Shown: one piece after another, positions 22,730 to 34,333 of the stretch | How the letters are laid out: each line of letters starts with the position of its first letter | Position numbering within the stretch: the stretch's first letter is position 1 | Assembly (NCBI GenBank): GCA_003255025.1 | Contig: QANY01002872.1 | Coordinates: forward strand, 371,738 to 435,737 | Source: Datisca glomerata | Taxonomy: Eukaryota > Streptophyta > Magnoliopsida > Cucurbitales > Datiscaceae | Reading direction: 5' to 3' | Length of the DNA stretch: 64,000 nucleotides | Made by a program: the position numbers and the translations under genes | Notes under the pieces: generated by a model | What the model saw: the letters and a program-made list of their open reading frames with translations, nothing else | Told to the model about the DNA's origin: nothing | Database searches by the model: none

Positions 22730-22904
22730 CCGCTTTCAGTAATACAAGTCCCGCTTAACTTATTTCACACTCCCACTTTTTTTAACTTTTTAACAAGAAA
22801 TTTATTACCAAATTCACAAAAAATCTGTTTGTTTTGAGTATATTATAAGAGGAGACCATGAATCATGTATTTAAAACCTGTTGAATATCATATTTATTGT
22901 AGTG
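22730..22904. other. possible right end of the CACTA-like element
   Basis: AAGTCCCGCTT occurs twice (about 22722 and 22746), and the stretch ends TTTATTGTAGTG at 22904, the reverse complement of CACTACAATAAA. This is similar to the left end at 5749, but subterminal CGTCAT motifs are absent and the flanking three bases (ATA) do not match the left AAG. Confidence 0.3.
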
Positions 22905-23410
22905 ATAAGGCCTAAATTAATCAGCAACGTAACAAAAGACGCGATTAACAACCATATGATTTATAATGAATTGAAAACCTAGTAAAATGTAACTCGGCAG
23001 AAGTGAGATAGGTTATTAGAAACTAACCCAAGAAAATGCCACTGTATGTCCATATAATTTATAAGAAACGTGATAAATGAAGACCAGCCAAACAGTGATC
23101 TATTAACTAATAGATTCACAGCACAAAAAGAAATCCAAAAACTACACAAGCGAACTAAATGTGAGACAAAAAGAATGACATTTCTACACAATAATTCAAA
23201 ATCAAATTAAATTAAAAAGCAAAAAATGGAGAGAGAGGAATAGGCTCACAGAATTTAAATTTCAGATAAGGAAAGAATTGTCGAGGACTTGTCTCCAAAT
23301 TTATTGAAACCAGTGAAAATGAAAGAGGAAAATAACAAGAAAGAACTTCAAACCAGTTTGAATATAAAGCGCGCCAGATTCCGTGGTGAATACAGGATTA
23401 GTGATGGTAT
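22905..23410. other. non-coding stretch
   Basis: AT-rich, no recognised gene or element. Confidence 0.4.
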
Positions 23411-23414
23411 GTGT

Positions 23415-23488
23415 ATAATTATTAAATACTCATCTTAAATAATTATTAAATACACATCTTAAATAATTATTAAATATTCATCTTAAAT
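23415..23488 (+). repeat. 24-bp tandem repeat, three copies
   Basis: Three consecutive near-identical units of AATAATTATTAAATACACAT plus CTTA. Minisatellite. Confidence 0.85.
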
Positions 23489-24909
23489 TCGTTTTACTCA
23501 TATCATACTCATATTCATGTTAAATTAAAATAGATGTGTATGGGTAGTATCCATTATGATATAGATATCTTAATGGAAATTCAATGGATATTTATTTGAG
23601 TTGATGTTTAAATGTCTGTTTTTCTTTCATTTTATTTTTTATTGTTTGTTTTTCATGTTTTTGAATAATAATATTATTTCAAAAGTATTAAATAAATATG
23701 TTACAATACAAATATTCTCGTTATTTTATTTTTTTAGCACACCAAAATTCTAGGGAAAATTAGAAAATATGTCCATTTTTTTATTATTTTAGAAAATGAA
23801 TCAAAAGTTTTTTATTTACACAAATGGTCAGATTTTCCTTCCTCTTTTTCCCTCCATCCATTCGTCTTCTTCATTCATGTCTGCATCTTTCTTATCTTCC
23901 TTCGTTTCTACATCTTTCTTTCTGTCCCTTCGCCTTCATCTTCTCCCTTCGTCTTCTTTGCTTCTTTCTTCTATGCCTCTTTCCTCTTTCTTCTTCTCCA
24001 TTCGTCTTCTCCCTTCGTGGTCTATTTTTGAGTCTCATGATCTGTTTTTTCTGGTTTGATTTATTTTTATTTTTTATTATAATGATTTTGCAGATTTATG
24101 ATCAATTTGTCGTATGATTTTTCGATTTAGTGGTTTGATTTCTGGATTTCTGAGATCACAGCGAGAGAGAGGTGAAGAAGAGAAGAATGAGATGGGTATG
24201 GGTTTGATTTCTGAATTTTTGGATGATAACAGATGGTATATAAAAATATAATATAAATATACTACGATATACTGATGATATATTAAAATATACTATAATA
24301 GTTAAATATATCATAGTTTAACACAGATGATATATAAAAATATTCTAAAACTATATACGATATATTGATGGTATATTAAAATATACTATGGTATATAAAT
24401 ATATACAATTACATATTTTTATATACCATGGTACACATGTATATAAAAAAATTTATAGTTTTATAAAAAATTTGACAGCTAGAAAAGCCTGTTATTCTTG
24501 CAAATATAATTTTTTTGTCATTTTCATCCTAATTTTTTAAAAATGAACTTTTTCTTACATGGGCCAAAATTATATTTTTGAAAATAAAAATGAATTTCAA
24601 ATTATTTATATAAATTTCGTGGCTAAATGTTTCATGTTTTTGCATAATTGACGTTGAAAAGAAGTTTGTAGCAGCAGGACCAATTCTCTTTCCGTACCCA
24701 AAAAGGCCAGAATATTACATCATTAGACCACAATTGTTATTAAGTATTCTGTGAACGATATGGGCCAACGATTTATTCGCAGACATGAGAAAATCTAACA
24801 CTGATAAACGGAAATTAAAAAATAAAAGAAACTGAAAATTAAGAGGTTGAAATTTATATTAATAATAGCATCAATTGAGAATTAAACTTAAACTTAATTT
24901 TATTGAATG
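23489..24909. other. low-complexity stretch: pyrimidine-rich then TA-rich
   Basis: 23830-24060 is a degenerate CTTC/TCTT pyrimidine tract, whose open frames are low-complexity artefacts. 24230-24440 is a degenerate array of ATATACTA/GATATATTGATGGTATATT-like units. Nothing else recognised. Confidence 0.5.
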
Positions 24910-25395
24910 TGTTTATACATGGATTTCTACCTTCGACATACCCGCTTGGTCCACCAGCCATGATCGGATCTTTGTGATTATTTATCCGTAACAGTTAAGT
25001 CAAGTGACAAGATTTTGATGGACTCTTACTGTCATGAGAATGAATTGGAGGATATGGCTTGGTAAGATTAAGATAAGGCTCGTCGTGTCGGTCTATCGTC
25101 ATAACCTCCTCAGTAGGTTTTAGATACGCCATCCTCTCGTTGAGAATAAACCTAGGAACACGTGGCAACATCCTATATGTTGGCCTCTACTTACACTTGG
25201 CAATCGTTGATTGATCAATCATAAAATAGGGTTTACCCTTAGGAGGTGCGTTTGCCGGCAGTTATTACCGGCTAGACCGCTAAAGATGTCCATCCTTTCC
25301 TCCAGGCTAAACCTCCACATTCCCAAGACTTCTCCAATGACTAGACTACTCTTCGTTCATGTACTCGATCCGGTTCAAAATCAACTACTAAAATA
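24910..25395 (+). repeat. 5' LTR of the non-autonomous element, core promoter deleted
   Basis: Aligns along its length with 29797-30396 except that about 117 bases are missing, corresponding to 30124-30240, which hold the TATA-like box. The LTR begins TG but ends ...AAATA, so the ends are TG/TA rather than TG/CA. Confidence 0.8.
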
Positions 25396-25396
25396 A

Positions 25397-25414
25397 TGGC
25401 GACTCCGCTGGGGA
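25397..25414 (+). other. primer-binding site (Ty3/gypsy type)
   Basis: TGGCGACTCCGCTGGGGA sits one base after the 5' LTR. This 18-mer is a familiar primer site of plant Tat/Ogre gypsy elements (tRNA-Arg, from memory). It is unmutated here. Confidence 0.7.
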
Positions 25415-27760
25415 ATGGTCTGTAGGAAGAGGGCCGTTGTGGAGGAGTATGGAGGAGTTTTCCATTTTTCAGATTCAGATCTAAAGTTTTTTTTAGAACA
25501 AATTAGATCTGGAAAAGCTTGATGTTTTGAGATTCACTATCTAATTTGTATCTCTGTTCTCCATTATTGTCGTTTGTGTATCACAATCTAGCCTAATGCA
25601 CTGAGTTTATTCACTACTATTTCCAACAAATTAAAAAAAAAACATCAGATGGAGAACTTCAGATCAACAATGGTTGTAATGGAAGCCGCCACCATCACCA
25701 ACCGTGAAGGACAACAACACGACTCCCAGTCATTGTCGAGCGAGATAGAACCTCATATCTAGGATTTCAAGTTTCACAACTACAAAATGCGAAACTGATT
25801 ATTGAACCTCAGATCTACGAAAAATGAAGCATTTCATATTTCAAAACACCCCCAAAAGGATTCAGACGGAAGTTTCTTCAAAGGGCCAACACATGATTTT
25901 TTCACAAGCCCAGCACTCCCCAATGAAAAAGCCTTCACAAATTCAACCACAGTTATATTATCGAGTTTCAATTGCATGGATGACCGACCGTATACAGACA
26001 AACGTAGGACATCAAATTACAAGGTAAGTATTTCTTTTTTTAAATTATTATTTTGTCTTTAAATACATATTTTATTGTTCAAAATAAAATTTGATGATTG
26101 CATGAGCTTATCGTATAATGTCTTAAACAATATATTTACAAAGTTGTTCATGCATATTAAATAATTAGTAGAAATTGATTTTACGTTAATTATGTAAGGT
26201 ATAATTAATTAGCTCCTTGTGTTTAAAATTTATCACGCTCTAATGGATAATATGGGATTACCATCAATGTTACAAATCATATACAAACCGAATGGACTCC
26301 TTGTTAATAATTTGATATGCATCGATCAAGTATGTTTAAGTGCTAATTAGGTAATATTAAATTCATGCCAAACTTTTATGATAAATATAATGTTCAATTG
26401 ATTCTTGTGTATTAGCAATACTTTGGTGCACTCTCATTTTTATAAACACTTTTGTGCTTTATTCATATTTCAATAATCTAAATGAATTATCAAAACTAAA
26501 ATGCTTTATGCATTTTATCTATCAAAAACATGTTTAGAGTTTGATACCTTGAAGAGCTTATATTTGATTTGGCCATTTATGACACAATCATTTTATTAGG
26601 ACTAAAAAATAACCTGAACTCATATCTTCATTCATAATGTATGCTTAACTGCTTATAATTTGTTGGAGTAACACTCTCATGCATATATGATTCTCTTTAT
26701 GCGAGTTGAATATGCATCTAGATTGTATTAAATTTACAAGCCGAGCATGTTTATATAAGAGAAAAATATACATGTTTCTAGTATTTAATCTCACTTATTA
26801 ATTTACATCTTCGATTAACACATTTTATATCATATATGTATTTAAATTACATTTGATCTGACATTCGCTTCAAGAGTTTGGCACTTGTCACGCCTAATTC
26901 ACTATGTCATCATGGACATATATTTTCCTTCACATATGAGGACTTTTTGGATACAAGAAATTATGAAGGTTTATTGACTTGTTTATCATATGGTCATGAA
27001 AATTATAGATTTATTCATCTTACACATCAATCTCTCCAAAGGAATTTCTGGATTTATTAATCAAGTTATCACGGAGATTTTTGGACTTATTATTGAGCTC
27101 ATCATGGAGATATACAAATTATCCACTGACTTATTATGGATATTTCAGATTTATCAATAAACTTAATATGCGAGTTTCTTAATTGATTATCTATCTCATC
27201 TTGAGGGGATTGCTGGATCTATCATCTGACCTATCACGGGTATTCATAAACTTAGTATGTGAGTTTCTTAATTGATTATCTATCTTTTGATCTCTACCAC
27301 ATCAATCTGAATCACACATAAAGAGGGCTCTAGTATGCATATGAGGAATTTAGATATATATTTGCTATTCTATATTGGTCCATAGTCTCTCTGTCATTAC
27401 TGAATTTAGTCATGGCAAAAAAATGATGATTTATATTTCTTTAAGCTTCGAAAGATGGGAAGATATCAATATATACATATCCCATTGACGTATTATACAC
27501 TATCGTTTCTGTTTGAAAGATCTGCTCTCACAACCAGTTTTCTATTTTATTGAAAGATTCTCCTTTTGACCAATAATCGAGACAACAAGAATAAAGACTT
27601 GTTTCTTATGAGAATTTTATCGCCCACAGCTACATTATCATTGTGAAAAGGGCTTCCAGCCTCCTCTAAGTGTGTCAGTAATACCACATAGTGTAAATGT
27701 TTTTTATGTTGGTTTTGCACACCCATGATAACAGGAAATAACCATGTGTGGTGCCTCAAG
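25415..27760 (+). other. non-coding internal region of the LARD-like element
   Basis: No gag or pol motif on either strand. 27060-27290 contains two copies of AACTTAATATGCGAGTTTCT (plus about 20 further shared bases) about 90 bases apart, and several variants of TATCACGGAGAT. Otherwise plain AT-rich sequence. Confidence 0.6.
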
Positions 27761-27829
27761 TAGAGTATTCCAGGTCAATTGCTGTCTCGGTGACAATAAA
27801 ATCACCTTAATAGGCGGGTTGATGATTCA

Positions 27830-28150
27830 ACGGTAAGTGCACCCGAGCTAACGACAAAATTACCACGAGGGATGACTTAGGACTGTTGAGTAAAAATCAC
27901 GATTAAGTGCAACCGAGGTAATGACAAAATTACCACGAGGGGTGGAATAGGACTGTTGAGTAAAAATCACCGCTAAGTGCACATGAGGTAACGATAAAAT
28001 TACCACGGGGGTGACTTAGGACTGTTGAGCTGAAATCACTACTAAGCGTACCTATTATATGTATAGCTTAGGATTGTTGAAAAGAAAAAAATCACCATTA
28101 AGTGCGCTCGAGGTAATGAAAAACTTGTCACGAGGGATGACTTAGAGCTG
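27830..28150 (+). repeat. about 70-bp tandem repeat, five copies
   Basis: Units start at about 27830, 27901, 27971, 28039 and 28096, each with TAAGTGC-CGAGGTAA, ACAAAATTACCACGAGGG and TAGGACTGTTGAG segments. The fourth unit is shortened. Lies inside the LARD-like element. Confidence 0.8.
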
Positions 28151-28214
28151 AAAGACGTTTAGCATCGTAATCTTTACTTCAACTTTTGTAGTTATCAAAA
28201 TAACCTGAAAATTT

Positions 28215-28640
28215 ATAACAGGTCAGTTATCTACGAACGCATTTAAGACGTTTCAGCAAAGCTTGTTCTTGAAATACGTGTAAGACATTTAAGAAAAGTT
28301 AGTTCATGAAACATATTTAAGACATTTAAGCAAAGTTGGCTCCTGGATCACATTTAAGACGTTTCAGCAAAGTTAGTTCCTGAAATGCGCTTAAGACGTT
28401 TCAGTAAAGTTAGTTCCTGGAATGCGTTTAAGATGTTTCAACAAATTTTGTTCCTAGAACGCGTTTAAGAATTTAGAGTGAAGTTTGTTCTTAAAACATG
28501 TTTCAGCAAAGTTATTTCCTAGAGCGCATTTAAGAAGTTTTAGCAAAGGTTATTCTTGAGACGCATTTAAGATGTTTCAGCAACGTTTGTCCCTGAAGTG
28601 CAATAAAGACATTTCGGCTAAGGTAGTTGGGTGGAATTTC
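28215..28640 (+). repeat. about 40-bp tandem repeat, about ten copies
   Basis: Successive degenerate units of the form TTTAAGACGTTTCAGCAAAG followed by TTAGTTCCTGAAATGCG. They follow directly on the 70-bp array. A third, looser repeat built on GAAGTA(A/G)GAA lies at 28815-28930. Confidence 0.8.
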
Positions 28641-29796
28641 GCCGTTATTACAAATACCTTCGAAGTGGAACTTGGCCGCCATAACATGTTTGAAATACAC
28701 AAGTTACTATTTGCTTCGCTCGTTACCACGAAATATGGCCATTGTCGTATGGATTAAATTTAACTTAGAAATTTATCATGGATATGTTTATGGTAAAAGC
28801 CATGTGTAAGGGAGACGTAAGTGCGAAGTAGGGATGCATGATAAGGGTTTGAAGTAGGAACGAATGAGTATGTGCAATGAAAGTTCAAAGTAAGAACTGA
28901 TGAATAATAAAAATCTGAAGTAAGAATGAATATCCCTTTAAGCGTGACCATTACAAATAGTTTAAATGGTCACATAAGTACGTGCCTCCTTAGGTAGCTT
29001 GTATATATTTTCATGTATATATGTTCATTCTTAGGCAGTATCATGCAGATTCTTACGTATATGCGCTTTCACATGTCGAATTGTCTAAAGACGACACTTC
29101 AACGTGTTTAGCTGCAGCCATGCAATTTCTTGATGAACTCTGCCATCGTTAATCTTCTCTTGGTGAAACTCCTCTCTAGTGAGTTTCTATCGATCAGTCC
29201 TCCCATATCATTAATATTAGAGAGTGATGGTACATTTATTTACAACTCTGGTGAATTATCTCTAATAATGTTAAATATGAACGTATCGTTAAATATGAAC
29301 ATATCGTTAAGACGTATCTCTCATATACGAGCATCATATGGTTAAAAAGTGTTGTTTGGCGCTGTTAACTTGTTATGATACATTGGCATCTGAACACACA
29401 TTATGAACATGCATATGGTACAAATATTATCATGTATACTTGCTTGTGCTAACATTGAACGTAAGGTTTTGCGTTGCTAGTGTATACATATTTTTCAGCT
29501 AGTCATTCTTCAGTCTATATCGCCATGATCAGATTCTTTATTGAGTGAGGTATGTCGTAGTCAACTATTTCTTACATCTTTTACTAGAGGCTAAATGAAA
29601 GCAATTGGTACATCATCACATCCAACTTGGGCCTACAACAACAAATATAACCTTACATGAATGATTCAGTGAATAAACATTCGTCATCACAGCTGAACAT
29701 CTCTCAAATTGATGGCTGATCAAGTAAGATCACAACACACGCCGAGAGTATGTACAAGTTTAAGTGTTTCACATTTGAACTTACAAATGGGGCTAA

Positions 29797-30396
29797 TGTT
29801 TATGCATGAATTTCTACCCTTGACATACCCGCTGGATCCACCCGCCATGGTCGGACACTTGTGATTACTTACTTGTAACCGTCAAGTCAAGTGACAAGAC
29901 TTTGATGGACTCTTACTCCATTAGGAATGAATTGGAGGATAAGACTTGGTAGGATTAGGATAAGGCTCGTCATGTCGGTCTGTAGTCATGACCTCCTCAG
30001 TAGACTTTAGATGTGTCGTCCTCTTGTTGAGAATGAACCTAAGAGCACGTGGCAGTGCCTTATACGTTGGCCTATACTTACACTTGACAATCGTTGATTG
30101 ACCAATCATAAAATATGGTTTACCCCTTACTTTATATATAAAGATGCTTAACATTCTCTATTGAGAGGGGGTTGGATATTTGGACATTATACACACACAT
30201 TTAAGGGCTCTCTTTCCCTCTCCTTCTCCTTGTCAACTCTAAGGAGGTGCATTTATCAGTGGTTGTCACTGTTTAGGCCGTTAATGATGCTCATCTTTTC
30301 TACCAGCCTAAACCTCCACATTCCTAAGGCTTCTCCAATGACTAGACTATTTTTCGTTCATGTACCTAATCTAGTTCAAAATCCACTCCCGAAATA
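29797..30396 (+). repeat. 3' LTR of the non-autonomous element
   Basis: Full-length LTR (600 bp). Contains a likely TATA box (TTTATATATAAAG at about 30131) followed by a CT-rich leader, exactly the part missing from the 5' LTR. Ends ...GAAATA before the target duplication GAATG. Confidence 0.85.
30131..30143 (+). promoter_or_regulatory. TATA box in 3' LTR
   Basis: TTTATATATAAAG followed about 70 bases later by a pyrimidine-rich leader (TCTCTTTCCCTCTCCTTCTC). Present only in this LTR. Confidence 0.6.
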
Positions 30397-30407
30397 GAAT
30401 GATTTTT

Positions 30408-30600
30408 TTACTTAGGTGAGGGATCCAAATATAGACCATAATTTTTGGAAAAGACCATAAGACATGGTCACAGCCAAGATAGTCGATGCCATGGATGCAC
30501 CTAATACTGCTTCTGAGGTTGCCGGCGAGACTGCAGCTGCTCTAGCAACTCCAGCCATGGCATTTCGATCATTTGACCCAGGATATTCTGAAAGCGTGGC
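30408..30600 (+). pseudogene. gene fragment: GH9 endoglucanase exon
   Basis: An acceptor-like TTTTTTACTTAG at about 30402-30412 is followed by DPNIDHNFWKRP, a stop (TAA), then DAMDAPNTASEVAGETAAAL and MAFRSFDPGYSES. This is the W-RPEDM...EVAGETAAALA block of plant glycosyl hydrolase family 9 (cellulase). The E of RPED is replaced by a stop. Similarity ends near 30600. The LARD-like element inserted in what would be the intron just upstream. Confidence 0.75.
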
Positions 30601-31995
30601 TGCAAAATGCTACTAGAGCAACCACAGCAAAAGGATAAGACTCTTAGACTAAGAGGGAGCCTCGTAGAAGATGCATTTAATCGAGAGAGAATCGTAGAAG
30701 ATGGAGGAAAATAAGTTAAATGGATACCTAATGGATATTAGGTATTACTCATACCCTATCTATTTATAATGGATAAAAAGAACACACCCAATCAATATTC
30801 ATACACATTTATAATATTTTAAAATCATCTATTAAATCAAATACCAGCGGTTATTTTTGTCATTGCTTGCAAGATATAAAACTGGAAGCTTTGACGGAAA
30901 CCAAAACTACTGAGAACGTGGAAGGAAAAATGTTGAGCGGTGCCTGATGGGCAGAAGTTGGTAGTGGTGGCGGAGTTGGTTTTTGCTCGGCTGGAAGAAG
31001 ATGGACATTAGCGATCAAAGTAGATGGACCCTTGCGATGGAGAAGATGGATACTCACTGCGATGAAGAACGGTAGCGAAGATGAATAGTCAAAGCGAAGG
31101 ACGGCAAAGACGGTGGTTTACAAGAAGGGCGTTGAGAGGGTTGGGTTTTCGAATAGAACTGCAGAAATGAGAATTGGGTTGGTCCCCTTTATGAAACATA
31201 AGGCTAGTTTTACAATTTAATATTTTAGTTCACGGGCTATATTATTAGTTATTGGATTGTAATTGCAGCTACCACTCTTCTGGGTTTATTTTTAGAGAAA
31301 TTGTATTGGATAATCATTTTTATTAATTTTTATGTAAGAGTAGCCCATCATTTATACATATGAAAAAAATGATCATTTTTATGTTTAGCTGGTTTAAGTT
31401 AGTTATGGACGGGTTATTTTACCCTTTTACTTTTATATTTTTTTCATGTTTGTTTATGGTGTTTTCTCAAATTCTACTCATTCTTATTCAACTTGCTTCA
31501 AAAAAAATTGTCAAATCTACAATATATCCGTAGAAATCATTGAAATTTTTTTTCATGTTCTTAGTTTAGTTTACAAGTTATTTCTCAAAATATAAAATAG
31601 GTAAATAGATTCTTTATTTATTGTTAATAGTATTTACTTAACAAATATTGTTCCAATTTTGAAGAGAAGAGAGAAGAGTAAAAGAGCGAGGGAGAATAAT
31701 AATAATCAACTAGGGCATATTTTGTGACCAAATGGGCATGGAAGCAGCTAGCCATGGAGGCTAAAGGTCAAGCCGACCAGATCATATAACCCGTACTAGA
31801 TCGAACCGAAACTGATCGGTTTAGTCACTTTTTAATTATAAAATGGCGATTCGGTCTAGAATTAGAATAAAACTGAACATTCGATTTGATTCAAAATTTC
31901 AATCCATTATGAATCGAACCAAACATATTGGAGTGATATATAAGTGTTTTATTCCTTCTCGTAAGACGCCAGATTGAATCATTGCCGCGAGAAGC
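30601..31995. other. non-coding stretch
   Basis: AT-rich with a purine-rich patch (GATGGAGAAGATGG-like) near 30980-31110. No recognised gene. 31795-31830 contains ATCGAACCGAAACTGATCGG, which has an inverted counterpart near 32570. Confidence 0.4.
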
Positions 31996-31998
31996 GTC

Positions 31999-32550
31999 GT
32001 GGCGTTCTTGGCAATTGGAGTGATATTTTCTCCGAAAATGTTTGCATCAAATTCTGACAATCAAAATCCATCGATGCTCGACATCTTCCTCAAACTGGCT
32101 CGCCTCCACAGCTTCTCCATTGGTTGGGATGCTGCTCTCTATTGGAGGTATCATCATGTTCAAGTAAGCATTTTCAAATTTAGACTCTCAAAATTGTTTC
32201 GTTTTGTTGCTTAAAACATTGTTAGAGAGAACTGAAAGGGTTCTAGTTTATTTGGTAATGTTAGTAAACATATATAAACTGAGTATCTGAAAGCAGGATA
32301 GCTGCCCTATGTTCGTGATTGGAATGACTGAATGAGTCACACTTGTTTATGACAATGGAGATCCTCTCGACCCCTTTGGTTGGAATCAGGGAACTAACAG
32401 AATGAGTTTTTTTTTTGTTATTAGTGGTATTTTCTTACCTAGGATCACTCTGTTACTGGAAACTTTCTTTATTAAAGTATATGATAGGGTGGGAGGATGT
32501 TAAAATGCATTCTTATTTCAGGAATCTGCCGAGGCATCAGTTGAAAAAAT
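31999..32550 (+). pseudogene. gene fragment: TMEM205-like (DUF4149) protein, two exons
   Basis: Exon 1 (31999-32166) reads GVIFSPKMFASNSDNQNPSM, LHSFSIGWDAAL and, after a +1 shift near 32144, IGGIIMFK; it ends AA|GTAAGC. Exon 2 starts after TTTATTTCAG (about 32520) with GAATCTGCC, giving NLPRHQ in correct phase. Plant TMEM205-like proteins have the sequence WGAALWATFIGGIIMFKNLPRHQ. The expected start codon is GTG here, and the remaining membrane segments are absent. Confidence 0.7.
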
Positions 32551-32751
32551 TGTTTTTGTACCGAATAACCCGTCCAAACCGATCAGATGATTCTCGATCT
32601 GGTCGGTTCGATTTTTATAGGCAACAGTGATCAGTCCGACCTTTCATATAGGAATGCCTTGATTTTCAGACCGTAAACGTCCTTAATGTCAACCCAGATC
32701 CGACTCTAATATTTTAGAGCCTGGTCATAAGAGCTCGATAGTCGGGTTGGA

Positions 32752-32880
32752 GCACGACTAAAATCTTCTGGGTTCAGGCTGGCCCAATCGAGCTATGGAG
32801 CTTTGGGATCTCAAGCAGGGCTAAAATCTACTGGGTTCGGGCTAGCCCAATCAGACTATTCAGCTTTGAGATTTTCGATG
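32752..32880 (+). repeat. about 64-bp tandem duplication
   Basis: Two adjacent units share CTAAAATCTTCTGGGTTC, GGCTGGCCCAATC and AGCTTTG-GAT segments (32752-32814 and 32815-32880). Confidence 0.8.
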
Positions 32881-34333
32881 AGGTTTAGTTTTAAACATTC
32901 ATGATTCAACAACAGGAGATTAGATCTGATATTCATGATTCATGATTCAAAAACCTATTTTATTAATAAAAGAAAAATGACACTGTTCCTGTTCTCCTCG
33001 TGTTTGCTGAGTAACTAGTGGAGTAAAGGGAGGGATGTAGAAGTAATAGCCAGAGAGAGTCATTTAACGCTTGCTGCGGCTCATGTTCTTGTCGTTGCCT
33101 CGGGAACGGAAATCAGCTTTTCCCAAACAGCAGCGCACGTGTGACCCAATAACCAATGCTCATCTCACTTCAACTATTAACCCTAACACAATGACCAATC
33201 ACATACAAAGAGCATTCCCACTCCTACCATTTTCTTCCGAACAAATTGCGGTATATTAAAAAGGTACTTACTAATTACTTATTTTTTATGACTCCAATAT
33301 AATTCAATGCTTAGATTTACATAAATGAATTGATGACAAGTACATAGCGTAGAAGATGGGTTTTCAGAGTATCTAAAGGTTTTTTATTTCTTCACTACTC
33401 ATAGATCATCTTCTTGTTTATCTAATGTCACATTTCAAACTGTTACATTATACCAGATAAATTATCATTGAGTGAAAATTTGAAAAGACTAATATTTATT
33501 TTTATATAAAGTTATTGGTAGAAAAAATCAGTAAGTGTACCAAGTGAGACTAGTATTTCTATAACACTCTCATCATTTAACCCAACTCAACATATTATTA
33601 AAATAAAATTAAAAGTACTCATCATTGCTTCCACAGAAATTCATAGTTTTGTACATATATATTAAGGTAAGATTAGTTAAGTATGCACCAACACTTGAGT
33701 AATGTGTTGTTGTCGACAAACAAAAACTGTTACCTTAATTATTTTAATCAAACACCAACACTATATGTGAAATCAAATATATAGTGCTAATGAATAATAG
33801 CCAGGATAAGTTCAAGCTCACTTAATCAACTATATGGCTTGATATATTGTCAAGTAAAAAGGGTATTCTGGTTAAACAATGGATATAGTAATGTGAGCAA
33901 TGAAGGTGACAAAAGAACAGTTCTCAAAATCACACTGACCAAAAATTTAATTCATAGTTTCTTTCACAAAATATTATATAACAAAGATCGATCAATTCCA
34001 TTACTAGCTATATGACATCTGAAATTTAGTAGACATTATATCTTATAGATCTTACACAAGATGAAGAATCTTTAAACTAAAAAAGGAAAAACAAAATTAA
34101 AACAGACAGGTTAAATAAATCAGAAAAATTTCAAGCATAGCATTCAATTTGCATACATATATTTCTTCTATCAAGACCCATTAATTCCGTTACTACATGA
34201 CATCTTAAATTAGGCAACATAGATCTTATACAAGAACGAAGCTTTTGGGTTCTATGGATCTTATACAAGAAGAATAATGAAAGATTAATTAGTAAAAAAA
34301 AAAACAAAACACCTCAACCATAGTTCATTTTCT
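32881..34333. other. intergenic sequence downstream of the AHL gene
   Basis: AT-rich. The minus strand at about 33067-33130 could encode a short basic tail ending SRGNDKNMSRSKR before a stop, but I cannot assign it. Two similar CTTATACAAGA-type repeats lie near 34040-34275. 34150-34333 would hold the AHL 3' UTR. Confidence 0.4.

Larger units (their letters stand above)
24910..30396 (+). mobile_element. complete non-autonomous LTR retrotransposon (LARD-like)
   Basis: Two direct LTRs (24910-25395 and 29797-30396) flank 4.4 kb without any retrotransposon protein. The flanks carry the same five bases, GAATG (24905-24909 and 30397-30401), a target duplication. A primer site follows the left LTR after one base. 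A short purine run (AAATGGGG) lies just before the right LTR. The primer site is of the kind used by Ty3/gypsy Tat/Ogre elements, so it probably depends on such a relative for its proteins. Confidence 0.85.

Noticed and set aside
22897..22904. TGTAGTG at 22904 as definite right end of the CACTA-like element
   Set aside because: The flanking three bases do not match the AAG on the left and the typical subterminal CGTCAT motifs are missing, so it is kept only as a candidate.
23796..24117. Ser/Leu-rich open frames resembling membrane proteins
   Set aside because: They come from a degenerate CTTC/TTCT pyrimidine tract and overlap in two frames.
27770..28640. CRISPR-like array
   Set aside because: Repeats are contiguous degenerate minisatellites without unique spacers, inside a plant retrotransposon.
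33067..33130. Short basic C-terminal peptide on the minus strand (ends SRGNDKNMSRSKR)
   Set aside because: Looks like a real exon tail but is too short to assign to a family, and no neighbouring exon was found.
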